DNA of 38,324 bases, from assembly GCA_019694515.1 (NCBI GenBank), contig JAIBBU010000030.1, forward strand, positions 1 to 38,324, in the 5' to 3' direction. The notes under the pieces are model-generated. The model was not told the origin of the DNA. It saw nothing but the letters and a program-made list of their open reading frames with translations, and did not search any database. The position numbers and the translations under genes are program-made. Shown one piece after another: positions 8,453-16,506 of the stretch. The stretch is from Oligoflexia bacterium. GTDB taxonomy: Bacteria; Bdellovibrionota_C; UBA2361; JBGSMV01. Every line of letters starts with the position of its first letter. Position 1 is the stretch's first letter.

Positions 8453-8926
8453 ATGAGTAAAGGCGCTCCGCAAACTGCGACCGAGACCGTTCAGCTTGAA
8501 CGGTTGGATGTGCCATCCCGCGAACTGCTTAATCCCGCCGGAGAGTTCCGCGAAGCTCAGCCCGGCCTGGCTGCCACCGAGTTCTCCTTTGCGGGAGCCG
8601 AACGAATCCATGAAAAACAGAGTGCGCGCTCACTGGATTTTGGTCCAAGTGAAAATCTGGAAACAGATCCCGAAGTCGAACTGAGTACAGTGGTGGGAAG
8701 CAGGCGCCGCTTCGGTCGCCGGCGGTTTGGTCGGATTCGTAAGTTGTTGTTGGGCACTCGCGGCCTAGACGTGATCACCAAAATCATGCGCTGGCTGGAG
8801 CGTTTACTCTCGAGTTTGATAGACCGAGTATTAGGTGAGCGCCGTAATCAAACAGCGCCGCATGCCACCATTCAAAAACAGAAAAAGAAGGCGGGGAAAG
8901 AGAAAGGCCCCTCGACCTCTCTCTAA
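8453..8926 (+). CDS. Hypothetical protein with basic C-terminal half
   Basis: The product has 157 residues. The N-terminal half is acidic and polar. An Arg-rich cluster follows (SRRRFGRRRFGRIRK), then an amphipathic helical segment (ITKIMRWLERLLSSLIDRVL) and a lysine-rich tail. There is no signal peptide, no clear membrane span and no family I recognise. It has a good -10 element close upstream and is divergent from the flagellin-like gene, so the two may share a control region. The stop lies 7 bases from that of the converging gene. The basic cluster plus amphipathic helix could bind nucleic acid or the membrane face; that is speculation. Confidence 0.55.
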   Translation: MSKGAPQTATETVQLERLDVPSRELLNPAGEFREAQPGLAATEFSFAGAERIHEKQSARSLDFGPSENLETDPEVELSTVVGSRRRFGRRRFGRIRKLLLGTRGLDVITKIMRWLERLLSSLIDRVLGERRNQTAPHATIQKQKKKAGKEKGPSTSL

Positions 8927-8933
8927 ATTGAGA

Positions 8934-9782
8934 CTACTGAGTTAGACGGTTAAGTTCCGCCGTGGCAAGATCGTTTTGTTCGGGCTGCCGCTTCTGGATA
9001 GCCTGCAGCAGCATAGCCGCCTGACTACGCTCTTCCACAGTGGCGGCGCTGCGAGCCAAACGTCTGGCAGCAGCAAACGCCATAAATTCACCCTTCTCCG
9101 CCAGGGCTTTCAGCTCGGCTTGAGCTCGCGGCAGCTCCTGGTCATTATCAAGCAGCGCCCCCGCTAAGCCGAAGGCTGTGAGTTCCGAAAAGAAGCGCTC
9201 CCGGGAATCAAGCGCAACGGCCTGCCAACCAAGCGTGCCCAATTTGGAACTAGCTAGACCAAAATCTCCGTGTTGGGCCGAAAGTACGGCAGAAAAAGCA
9301 GCGGCCAAGCTCTTGTAAGGCTCGCGTGCATCATTCAGTGCGCGCAACAGATCTTGAGACTTCGCTTCGAGCGCCGCGATCTTATCCTTGCTCTCGGTGA
9401 GTTTCTTTTCAGCGGTTTCCTTATCGGCGGCGGTAGCCTTGGGATCGGCGGCCTTTGAATCCCGTTCATGCTGGGCAATCTCCAGATCCGAACGAAGCTG
9501 TCCTAGCTCAGCGACCTGCGCATGCAAAGTCGTGAACATCTCTGCGGAATGCCGCATGCTTTTCTGATAGGTGTCTTTGAAAGATTGCTGGCCGAAATAC
9601 CCCAGCACTACAGCCCCCACAACCAAGACTATCTGTCTCCACCAACGGCGCACGAAGACAAACAAGGGATCTTCCACTAAGGTCTGATTGATCGTCGGAT
9701 CATCGAATACGGCATGATTGTCCGCAGCGGCAGGGCCGCGACGCTTCGTATTTTGGTCCCGGTCTGAGGATTGCACTTCCAT
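8934..9782 (-). CDS. Membrane-anchored coiled-coil/TPR-like protein (YfgM-like architecture)
   Basis: The product has 282 residues: a polar cytoplasmic N-terminus (1-45), one membrane segment at about 50-66 (IVLVVGAVVLGYFG) and a charged coiled coil at about 85-145 rich in Lys, Glu and Ala. An Ala/Leu-rich helical repeat region of TPR character runs to the end (FAAARRLARSAATVEERSQAA). This order resembles YfgM, which assists the Sec translocon, but the coiled coil is longer than usual and I cannot confirm TPR units. It lies 51 bases downstream of the BFN-domain gene on the same strand, probably in one transcript. Confidence 0.6.
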   Translation of the reverse strand: MEVQSSDRDQNTKRRGPAAADNHAVFDDPTINQTLVEDPLFVFVRRWWRQIVLVVGAVVLGYFGQQSFKDTYQKSMRHSAEMFTTLHAQVAELGQLRSDLEIAQHERDSKAADPKATAADKETAEKKLTESKDKIAALEAKSQDLLRALNDAREPYKSLAAAFSAVLSAQHGDFGLASSKLGTLGWQAVALDSRERFFSELTAFGLAGALLDNDQELPRAQAELKALAEKGEFMAFAAARRLARSAATVEERSQAAMLLQAIQKRQPEQNDLATAELNRLTQ

Positions 9783-9833
9783 ATCTTTCTCTATTAAATC
9801 GGCTTTAAGACAACCACCCGGGTCGCCGTAATC

Positions 9834-10421
9834 CTACATCTTATATTTGAAATCATCCGGATCAAGGGCGTTTAAAATCTCCTGCCAGCGGTCTTTATCG
9901 ATATTCTTGAAGTCCGTGTTTTGAATGCGCGCGTTAGGATCCTCCTCGCCCTGAGAGCCCTCCTCAGTTGCACCTTCCTTTCCTTGAGGGGGAAGCTGTC
10001 CCGATGAGGAGAATGCCACCTTGGCCTTCTCAAGCACCTGCTGGGCCACGAAGATCGGCGCAGCCGCGCGCAGTGCAATCGCGATGGCATCGCTGGGGCG
10101 GGAGTCCAGGATGATCGCTTTGTCGCCTACCGCCAAGATCAGCTCGGCAAAATAGGTCGAATCTTTAAGCTCAGTAATCATAATGCGCTCGACCCGCACC
10201 CCCAGCTCCAAAAACACTTCGTGCATTAGATCATGCGTTAGGGGCCGAGCCATGCTCACCTGCTTAATCGCACTAGCGATTGAGGTGGCCTCGGCAATGC
10301 CGATCCAGATAGGTAAATGAATCTCCCCGGTTTCGTCCTTAAGGACAACCACCGGCGCCTGCGTGTGAGGGTCCAAGAGCAAACCACCCACAAACATCTC
10401 AACAGCCGTATCTTCCGACAT
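9834..10421 (-). CDS. Bifunctional nuclease (BFN/DUF151) family protein
   Basis: The product has 195 residues. The N-terminal 135 residues match the BFN domain: PVVVLKDETGEIHLPIWIG, EATSIASAIKQ, RPLTHDLMHEVF, YFAELIL and DSRPSDAIAIALR. Plant homologues have DNase/RNase activity; the bacterial role is not well defined. After the domain comes an acidic, Gln/Glu/Gly-rich linker, then a conserved-looking tail ending in ILNALDPDDFKYKM, a feature of many bacterial members. No ribosome-binding site is obvious upstream of the ATG. A repeat-containing 309-base gap precedes it. Confidence 0.88.
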   Translation of the reverse strand: MSEDTAVEMFVGGLLLDPHTQAPVVVLKDETGEIHLPIWIGIAEATSIASAIKQVSMARPLTHDLMHEVFLELGVRVERIMITELKDSTYFAELILAVGDKAIILDSRPSDAIAIALRAAAPIFVAQQVLEKAKVAFSSSGQLPPQGKEGATEEGSQGEEDPNARIQNTDFKNIDKDRWQEILNALDPDDFKYKM

Positions 10422-10730
10422 CTAATCTATAAACCGAGTAAATAGGCTTAATCTTCGAGTTCCTTCCACCCGCTGCGGTGGACAACCCACAGTGGGCAAA
10501 CAATCGTGAGAAACCCACAATGGAAAAACCCATAACAAAAAAACTACGGCGACCACAGGTATTTATGATCTTTTACCAAGGCACAGTCACAACTGAGCAC
10601 TGCGCGTTTGATCAAAGTCACCCTTAAGCCAATAAAGCTCTACTGGAGCCCCTGGTATTAAGCAATCCTGCCTTTCAAGTTTACTAAAAGCGGCCAGCAA
10701 AGTCTATGGACTGCCCGTAATTTCAGCGTG
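10422..10730. other. 309-base intergenic region with repeated CCCACA boxes
   Basis: I see no gene here. Within 110 bases upstream of the BFN gene lie a 6-bp hairpin (TCCACC 10465-10470 with GGTGGA 10477-10482), the palindrome CCCACAGTGGG (10486-10496) and a direct repeat (ACCCACAGTGGGCAAA at 10485-10500; ACCCACAATGGAAAAA at 10513-10528) spaced 28 bases apart. These could be operator sites for the minus-strand operon. The part nearer miaB shows no terminator with a T-run. Confidence 0.4.
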
Positions 10731-12092
10731 TTAGACCGTTAACTCGGCTCTAAGTGTAAATCTGCTGGCCTCCCTAACTCGGGCTTTAACCGTCATTCCA
10801 GCCCGCAGTCGGGGGTCATGCGTTAGGAGGTTCACCATAAGATTCTGAGAGCTGCGACCCTGGAACAACGTCGAATCAAAAGCGCTGGGACCGTCCAACA
10901 GCACATCGACCTCTCTTCCCACCCACTGATTCAATCGGCGTGTTGTGATCTGGTCCTGGAGCAGCTGCAGCACTTGCAAGCGGCGTAATTTTTCCTCCCG
11001 CGGCACGTCGTCCTCCATGGCTGCAGCCACCGTTCCGGGCCGCGGTGAAAATGCGAAGGAATAGCTGCTGTCAAACTCCACAATCTTGATCACCTCGAGT
11101 GTCGCCTCAAAATCACGCTCGCTCTCTCCCGGAAATCCCACGATGATATCGGTGGTGATCGCAATCTCAGGGACGCGCGTCTTCAATTCATGAATAATCC
11201 CCAGATAGCGCTTACGCCGATAGTTCCGGTTCATCAGCTTCAAAATTCGGTCGCTGCCCGACTGCAATGGCATATGAATATGGCGGCAGATCTTGTCGTT
11301 GTTTTGAATTAAATCAAAGAAATCTTCGCGCACTTCCTGGGGGTGTGGGCTGGTGAAGCGGATCCGCTCCACTCCTTCGATCTCGGCAATTAAGTTAAGC
11401 AATTCGGAAAATTTACGCCGCGGAGCGAGATCTAATCCCCACGAATTCACCGTCTGCCCTAAAAGCACTATTTCCCGGGCGCCGCGTTTCACTGCCACCC
11501 GCACTTCACGCAGGATCTCGTCAGCAGCACGCGATGCTTCAGGGCCGCGTGTTGTCGGCACGATACAGTAGGTGCAGTTCTTGTTACACCCGCGACTGAC
11601 TGAAATAAATGCCGACGTGCGATTTGAGAGATCAGCTTCGGCAAACCCGAGCGGCAGCTCCTCCCACTCTTCGCGGAAATTTACCGCAACTTGCGGTCCG
11701 GCACCCGCGGCACGGCGTTTGATCAGCGCCGGAACTAGGGACAGATTTTGGGTGCCGAATACAAAATCAACTGCACTGCTGCGTTTGACGATCCGCTGTC
11801 CTTCCTGCTGCGCAACGCAGCCCCCTACGCCGACCATCAGTGCAGGTCGCTGCGTCTTCAGCTCCTTCATTTCTCCCAGCAAACTATAGAGTTTGTGTTC
11901 AGGTTTATCGCGAACGCTGCAGGTGTTAATCAGCACTAAATCCGCTTCTTCCGCCGACGGCGCCGCACTATAATCGGGCTCAAGGATGCGGTAGAGCTTC
12001 TGCGTGTCATACTCATTCATCTGGCAGCCGAAAGTACGGATGTAAACCCGCTTAGGAGCCTCGGCTCGATCCTTTCCGTTCGCTGCTGCCAT
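10731..12092 (-). CDS. miaB: tRNA-2-methylthio-N6-dimethylallyladenosine synthase
   Basis: This radical-SAM methylthiotransferase adds the 2-methylthio group to i6A37 of tRNAs reading UNN codons. From the ATG at 12092 (453 residues) the UPF0004 domain shows TFGCQMNEYDT (C23), NTCSVRDKPEHK (C58) and GCVAQQEG (C92), the ligands of the auxiliary 4Fe-4S cluster. The radical-SAM motif CNKNCTYC has C169, C173 and C176. A C-terminal TRAM-like region follows. An in-frame ATG at 12158 would add 22 atypical residues, so the later start is preferred. The FGCQMNEYDT form points to MiaB over RimO or MtaB. It reads in the same direction as the lipoprotein genes upstream. Confidence 0.95.
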   Translation of the reverse strand: MAAANGKDRAEAPKRVYIRTFGCQMNEYDTQKLYRILEPDYSAAPSAEEADLVLINTCSVRDKPEHKLYSLLGEMKELKTQRPALMVGVGGCVAQQEGQRIVKRSSAVDFVFGTQNLSLVPALIKRRAAGAGPQVAVNFREEWEELPLGFAEADLSNRTSAFISVSRGCNKNCTYCIVPTTRGPEASRAADEILREVRVAVKRGAREIVLLGQTVNSWGLDLAPRRKFSELLNLIAEIEGVERIRFTSPHPQEVREDFFDLIQNNDKICRHIHMPLQSGSDRILKLMNRNYRRKRYLGIIHELKTRVPEIAITTDIIVGFPGESERDFEATLEVIKIVEFDSSYSFAFSPRPGTVAAAMEDDVPREEKLRRLQVLQLLQDQITTRRLNQWVGREVDVLLDGPSAFDSTLFQGRSSQNLMVNLLTHDPRLRAGMTVKARVREASRFTLRAELTV

Positions 12093-12181
12093 AAAGCGCA
12101 TTAACCTAGCACAAGATACACTCCGACGCATCCTCGGAATGGCGCAAAACAGCTGCATTTTAAGCTTTTTATGACAGCGCC

Positions 12182-12928
12182 TTATGAGACCGAGACCACA
12201 CGCACAGTCGGAGTGAAGTGTTTCCGCTGTGCAGCACTCATGGGTCGATCGAGGGTTAGGCGCAGCGGCTTAGACTGTCCCGGCTTTATGTCCAGATGGT
12301 CGAGCTGCATCTTTTCTTCCGACACTGGCGCAGTTTCGGCGCTGCTCAGTGCAAAGCCCACGGCTAACTCCACACTTTGGACCACATCGTTGCCGGTGTT
12401 AACCAGCCTTCCAAGAATCAGGAACGGGATGTCACAATCGTCATCCGATGGGCACTCGCGAATCTCGAGATCGGTTAGTTCGAGGGTTTTTGAGCGTTCA
12501 CCTTGAAGCTCAGTCATAGCCGCCTCTGCCTCTTCCCCCCATAAGAGCTCGATCTGATAGTTAGTGGCCCCTCCGGTCTCAGCACTAATCACGAAGGGAT
12601 ATGGTTCTCCCGGCTTCGGGGCGATGCCGCTTTCCCGCGCAATACGGGTCAACGGGAAAACCTCATGCCGCAGCTCATCTCCATCATTCAGCAGCGACAG
12701 CCGAAGCAGCGTGCGCGCAGGGTCAATTGCGGCGCTGCCACGCAGCTCTCCATCCAAATAAAGTTTATGACCATCGTTCAGCTCCTCAAAAATTACCAAA
12801 TCGTAGGGTAATTGCTGTTCGGTGTGAGTATTGGCGATCGGTTCGCGCGGAGGAGCCACCGGCTTGGCAGTGCAGGCTGGAAGTAAGAGCATTAAGCCCG
12901 CACCAATCACTGCCTTCGCGTAGCTCAT
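12182..12928 (-). CDS. Hypothetical lipoprotein
   Basis: The product has 248 residues. The N-terminus is a lipoprotein signal (hydrophobic residues 6-16, lipobox LPAC with C19), so the mature protein is anchored in the periplasm or outer membrane. The rest reads as beta-rich, with alternating hydrophobic residues (YDLVIFEELNDGHKLYLDGE, LLRLSLLNDG). I recognise no domain. It sits between miaB and a second lipoprotein gene, all on the minus strand with gaps of 89 and 65 bases, and may belong to a cell-envelope cluster with the next two genes. Confidence 0.75.
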   Translation of the reverse strand: MSYAKAVIGAGLMLLLPACTAKPVAPPREPIANTHTEQQLPYDLVIFEELNDGHKLYLDGELRGSAAIDPARTLLRLSLLNDGDELRHEVFPLTRIARESGIAPKPGEPYPFVISAETGGATNYQIELLWGEEAEAAMTELQGERSKTLELTDLEIRECPSDDDCDIPFLILGRLVNTGNDVVQSVELAVGFALSSAETAPVSEEKMQLDHLDIKPGQSKPLRLTLDRPMSAAQRKHFTPTVRVVSVS

Positions 12929-12993
12929 ATCTTACCGATTCAATGCCTGAAAAAGTAAGGTCCCTTAGGTCGCTTAGCGCATGGGCTGCAAAG

Positions 12994-13434
12994 CTAACTA
13001 GCCTTCACTACTTCACGGTTCTTGAGTTTCCAACCGTCGGAGGTGCTAAAAACCCAATCCTGCTTCTCGTGGCGCGTATTGACTACGTACACCGGGACCT
13101 TGAAGTACCGCACATCGACCTCGACCTTGGCCTCGTACGAGTCCTTGGCGAAATCGACCGAGCGAATCTTAGTTTCCACCGTCCGCTCTGATTCGCCGGT
13201 ATCCTTAAGCTGCTCCGAAACTTGGGCGCGGCTTTCCGCCACCACATATTTTAAGGCTTCCTGAGGATAGCCCCAATAAAGCGCTTCATTAAAGCGCTTC
13301 ATATGTTCAGGGAACAGGGCCTCCCGATCGCTGGAGGTAACGCCAAGCTTCTTGAAAGAATCAATAGCAGGGGCCAAGAAACAGCCATTGAGGCTCAGCA
13401 CACAACACCAGAGCATCGCCCATTTACGAATCAT
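12994..13434 (-). CDS. Small hypothetical lipoprotein
   Basis: The product is 146 residues from ATG 13434; a GTG one codon earlier is possible. The signal has a hydrophobic core and a lipobox LNGC with the cysteine at residue 18. The mature part has an N-terminal helical section (MKRFNEALYWGYPQEALKYV) and a beta-rich C-terminus (VEVDVRYFKVPVYVVNTR, then DWVFSTSDGWKL). That helix-plus-curved-sheet pattern is reminiscent of small NTF2-like or SnoaL-like envelope proteins, but I cannot assign it. The start overlaps the stop of the upstream gene, so translation is coupled. Confidence 0.72.
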   Translation of the reverse strand: MIRKWAMLWCCVLSLNGCFLAPAIDSFKKLGVTSSDREALFPEHMKRFNEALYWGYPQEALKYVVAESRAQVSEQLKDTGESERTVETKIRSVDFAKDSYEAKVEVDVRYFKVPVYVVNTRHEKQDWVFSTSDGWKLKNREVVKAS

Positions 13435-13826
13435 CACTTCGCCACCCTATCTAGCAGACTATTTAATTCATCACGGTCGCCAGAGGAGAGGCTGTCGCTC
13501 TCGTCATCCCCCAACAATCCCCCAAGGATACTCTTTTCAGCCTCTTTTTGTTCAGGCGCAGCAGCGGTGTTCTTAGCGGCGCTCCTGCCCTGCCCCGCGG
13601 GCGGGGACTGCGGCTGCTTGGTATTACTACGTGCCGTTCCGCCAAACGCAGCTCGAACTTCGGAATCCAACGCTCGCACCACGCCTCCCGCCGCGTCGCG
13701 CGTCTTTCCTGCAAAATTGCCATCCCACTGGAAACGGCTCAGCCCCATGAAGAGCAGAGCAAAGATAAACGCCAGCACCAGCAGGGAACTGCCAGCGCCG
13801 GATTTATTTGAGGAGGTACTGCCCAT
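13434..13826 (-). CDS. Small single-pass membrane protein
   Basis: The product has 130 residues: a short polar N-terminus, one membrane span at about 13-31 (SSLLVLAFIFALLFMGL), then a polar tail rich in Ala, Lys, Gln and Pro, probably disordered. The tail ends in an acidic Ser/Asp region (LLGDDESDSLSSGDRDEL). I recognise no family. It is translationally coupled to the downstream lipoprotein gene, which suggests that the two products act together at the inner membrane/periplasm interface (inference). Confidence 0.65.
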   Translation of the reverse strand: MGSTSSNKSGAGSSLLVLAFIFALLFMGLSRFQWDGNFAGKTRDAAGGVVRALDSEVRAAFGGTARSNTKQPQSPPAGQGRSAAKNTAAAPEQKEAEKSILGGLLGDDESDSLSSGDRDELNSLLDRVAK

Positions 13827-13922
13827 ATCTGCTAGCGGCAGTTTACTGCCTAGCCAACAGGAGGCGCAAGCGCTTTGACCACGGCCAACAGGTGCTTAAA
13901 GCAGGGCTTTGCTCAGGCTCTA

Positions 13923-14255
13923 CTAACGTCTGCCGCGCGAGGAGAGCTTGGACTTTGATCGCCCCATGCTGCGGGTCTTGCTGCGGGTCTCAGACGGACT
14001 CCGATACGGCATAAAATCGGTCAGCACGCTTCTAAATTTGGCGGCATTGCGTGCTGCTGGCGAGAACTCTACGGCACGGGCGGTGCCCCGGATGCGGCGG
14101 CGTACCAATACTTTTTCCCTCGCATATTTCATTATAAGCGGTTTGAGCGTTGCGGGATTAATACCGAGTTTGCGCTGAATCTCCCGAACCGTGAACCACT
14201 TGCCAACTTTACTGGTCAGCTCCTTATCGATACGGGCTCGAATACTAGTCTTCAT
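13923..14255 (-). CDS. Winged-helix-like protein with basic Ser/Arg tail
   Basis: The product has 110 residues. Residues 15-65 read as a small helix-turn-helix: WFTVREIQRKLGINPATLKP, then a helix and a basic wing-like strand (VLVRRRIRGTARAVEF). The last 30 residues are almost all Ser, Arg, Lys and Thr (PSETRSKTRSMGRSKSKLSS), a flexible nucleic-acid-binding tail like those of some histone-like proteins. The ATG has a good ribosome-binding site (AGGAG, 7 bases upstream). It lies 181 bases beyond the mutase operon and could be a regulator or a nucleoid-associated protein; no target is evident. Confidence 0.65.
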   Translation of the reverse strand: MKTSIRARIDKELTSKVGKWFTVREIQRKLGINPATLKPLIMKYAREKVLVRRRIRGTARAVEFSPAARNAAKFRSVLTDFMPYRSPSETRSKTRSMGRSKSKLSSRGRR

Positions 14256-14436
14256 TAATCGACTCCTAATAATATATGGATGGTCTTAGCGATGCTGCAC
14301 GACTAACCGGCCACCAGTACGGAGTGGTTTCTCGTGCGGTGTTTCCGCCAAGCTAGAAAGTAGCATCTTGGGCGCCGCTGCGTATGAGCTGCACCATATG
14401 GTTGCTCAAAATCGAAATGTTTGGACCTGCGTCGGC

Positions 14437-14847
14437 TTAGCTAGGGAGTGAGATATTACCCCTGATCCATTCCACAATCTCAGTGGTTGAAGCGCCCGGT
14501 AGGAAGACCTTCTTGACCCCCAGCTTTTCAAGCTTCGCAATATCATCCTTGGGAATGATTCCGCCCCCAAACACTGTGATGTCCGAAGATTTCTCCTGCT
14601 TCAGCAGGTTGATGATCTCCGGGAAGAGGGTCATATGCGCCCCGGACAGAATGCTTAGCCCGATGCAGTGCACATCTTCCTGAATCGCGCTTCGCACAAT
14701 CATCTCAGGGGTCTGATGCAGCCCTGTATATATGACCTCCATGCCCGCATCACGGAGAGCCCGCGCCACCACCTTGGCACCCCGATCATGGCCATCCAGC
14801 CCTGCTTTCGCGATAAGAACCCGTATCGGTGAACTATTAGTAGACAT
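14437..14847 (-). CDS. B12-binding small subunit of an acyl-CoA mutase
   Basis: This 136-residue cobalamin-binding domain protein is the partner of the adjacent mutase catalytic subunit. It carries the base-off/His-on motif DxHxxG as DGHDRG (D18, H20, G23), followed by [10 protein letters not shown] and FGGGIIP, which line the nucleotide-tail pocket in this family. The ATG at 14847 lies 2 bases after the large-subunit stop; a TTG at 14853 would overlap it. The length matches stand-alone small subunits such as IcmB (about 136 residues). Together the two genes make a split, heteromeric mutase. Confidence 0.92.
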   Translation of the reverse strand: MSTNSSPIRVLIAKAGLDGHDRGAKVVARALRDAGMEVIYTGLHQTPEMIVRSAIQEDVHCIGLSILSGAHMTLFPEIINLLKQEKSSDITVFGGGIIPKDDIAKLEKLGVKKVFLPGASTTEIVEWIRGNISLPS

Positions 14848-14849
14848 AA

Positions 14850-16505
14850 TCAAACCAAGCCCGGATCGGTATAGACTCCAAATACTTCTCTGTAAATATC
14901 AGAAATTTCTCCAAGCGTAACGCCTGCCGCAACACCATCGATTAAAGCAGGCATAACGTTTTGGTTTTGTTGACACCGTTCGCGGATGGCGGCACAGGCC
15001 TTCTTCCAGTCACCTGGATTACGGGCCGCCTTAAAGGCCTTAAGTTTCTCGATCTGCCGCAGCTCCCCTTCAAAATCGACATGCAAAATCGGGATGGGTT
15101 GTTCCTGTTCATCCTGATAAGCGTTGACACCGACAATCTTCTTCTCCCGGGAATCGACCTGCAGCTGGAATTGATAAGCCGCTTCAGCAATCTCTTTCTG
15201 CGGGAAGCCTACCTCCACGGCATGCAGCATCCCGCCCAGCGCATCGATCTTTCCGATATAGACCATGGCTTCTGCCTCGATCTGATCAGTCAACTGCTCC
15301 AAATAATAGGAGCCACCGAGCGGATCGACCACATTTACCACCCCTGTCTCTTCGGCGATGATTTGCTGCGTTCTGAGCGCAACTTTGGCGGCCTCTTCCG
15401 TAGGCAGAGAGAGAGTTTCATCCATGGAGTTAGTGTGCAGAGACTGCACTCCACCCAGAACGCCTGCAAGTGCCTGAAGAGCCACACGCGCCACATTGTT
15501 GAGCGGTTGCTGCGCCGTCAAACTCACTCCGGCAGTTTGAGCGTGCGTTCTCAGCTTCATCGAGTTCTCATGTTTGGCGCCGAATCGGTCGCGCATTAAG
15601 CGCGCCCAGATTCGCCGCGCAGCCCTGAATTTGGCGATCTCTTCAAAGAAATCATTGTGGACATCGAAGAAGAAGCTGAGCCGCGGAGCAAAGGAGTCAA
15701 TCGCCATTCCGCGCGCGAGGCAGTGCTCCACGTAACCGATGCCATCGGCCAGGGTAAACGCTAGTTCTTGTACGGCCGTCGCGCCGGCCTCACGAATATG
15801 GTAGCCGCTGATGCTGATGGGATTAAATTTAGGCGCCTCGTTCGCGCAAAATTCAATGATATCACAGGCCAGTTTTACCGATGGTGCGGGGGGCGAGATC
15901 CATTCCTTCTGGGCAATGAATTCCTTGAACATGTCATTTTGAATCGTTCCGCCCAGCTGCTCAAAACCGAGACCGCGCTTTTTGGCCAAAGCAAAATACA
16001 TCGCCATCGCAGCGGTTGCGGAGCAGTTAATCGTCATCGATGTTGTGACCTTGGACTGATCAATTCCGGCGAAGAGCCGGTCCATGTCATCGAGCGTCGC
16101 GACACTAACTCCTTCGCGGCCCACCTCACCTTTTGAACGCGGACTGTCAGGGTCGTAGCCCATGAGCGAGGGCATATCAAAAGCCGTTGAAAGACCGGTC
16201 TGTCCATGCTCCAGCAGATACTTGAAGCGCCGATTGGTATCCTCAGGCGAACCAAACCCCGCGAATTGACGCATCGTCCAGAGCCGCCCGCGATACATCG
16301 TAGGCTGAACCCCCCGGGTAAAGGGAAACTCTCCGGGGAATCCCAGCTGACCATCGGCATCAAAGCCCGATCGGTCCTCAGCGGTTACCAGGGGCGGCTG
16401 TTCGCGGAAACTAATTGAGGTGAACTTCGCGAGCCGCTCCTTCTGGGTATTGTAGCGCCGTTCGCGCCATTCGATATACTTTTTGGATTTTGAATCTGCG
16501 CTCAC
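14850..16505 (-). CDS. Acyl-CoA mutase large subunit, isobutyryl-CoA-mutase-like
   Basis: This is the catalytic TIM-barrel subunit (551 residues, GTG start) of an adenosylcobalamin-dependent carbon-skeleton mutase. Matched to Propionibacterium methylmalonyl-CoA mutase with a constant offset of 8, M70, R74 and T77 equal M78, R82 and T85. Tyr89 is replaced by F81 (TMRQFAGFG) and Arg207 by Q199 ([11 protein letters not shown]). Phe and Gln at these places are the isobutyryl-CoA mutase signature (Phe80/Gln198), while Arg207 holds the carboxylate of methylmalonyl-CoA. The length suits IcmA (about 566) better than MutB (about 730). It follows the acyl-CoA dehydrogenase gene by one base with a good AGGAG site. 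No mutase chaperone (MeaB) or epimerase gene is in the window. A pivalyl-CoA-type mutase is also possible. Confidence 0.9.
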   Translation of the reverse strand: MSADSKSKKYIEWRERRYNTQKERLAKFTSISFREQPPLVTAEDRSGFDADGQLGFPGEFPFTRGVQPTMYRGRLWTMRQFAGFGSPEDTNRRFKYLLEHGQTGLSTAFDMPSLMGYDPDSPRSKGEVGREGVSVATLDDMDRLFAGIDQSKVTTSMTINCSATAAMAMYFALAKKRGLGFEQLGGTIQNDMFKEFIAQKEWISPPAPSVKLACDIIEFCANEAPKFNPISISGYHIREAGATAVQELAFTLADGIGYVEHCLARGMAIDSFAPRLSFFFDVHNDFFEEIAKFRAARRIWARLMRDRFGAKHENSMKLRTHAQTAGVSLTAQQPLNNVARVALQALAGVLGGVQSLHTNSMDETLSLPTEEAAKVALRTQQIIAEETGVVNVVDPLGGSYYLEQLTDQIEAEAMVYIGKIDALGGMLHAVEVGFPQKEIAEAAYQFQLQVDSREKKIVGVNAYQDEQEQPIPILHVDFEGELRQIEKLKAFKAARNPGDWKKACAAIRERCQQNQNVMPALIDGVAAGVTLGEISDIYREVFGVYTDPGLV

Positions 16506-16506
16506 T

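Noticed and set aside
14961..15599. 212-residue plus-strand frame inside the mutase gene
   Set aside because: It is antisense to a clearly conserved catalytic subunit and has no recognisable domain.
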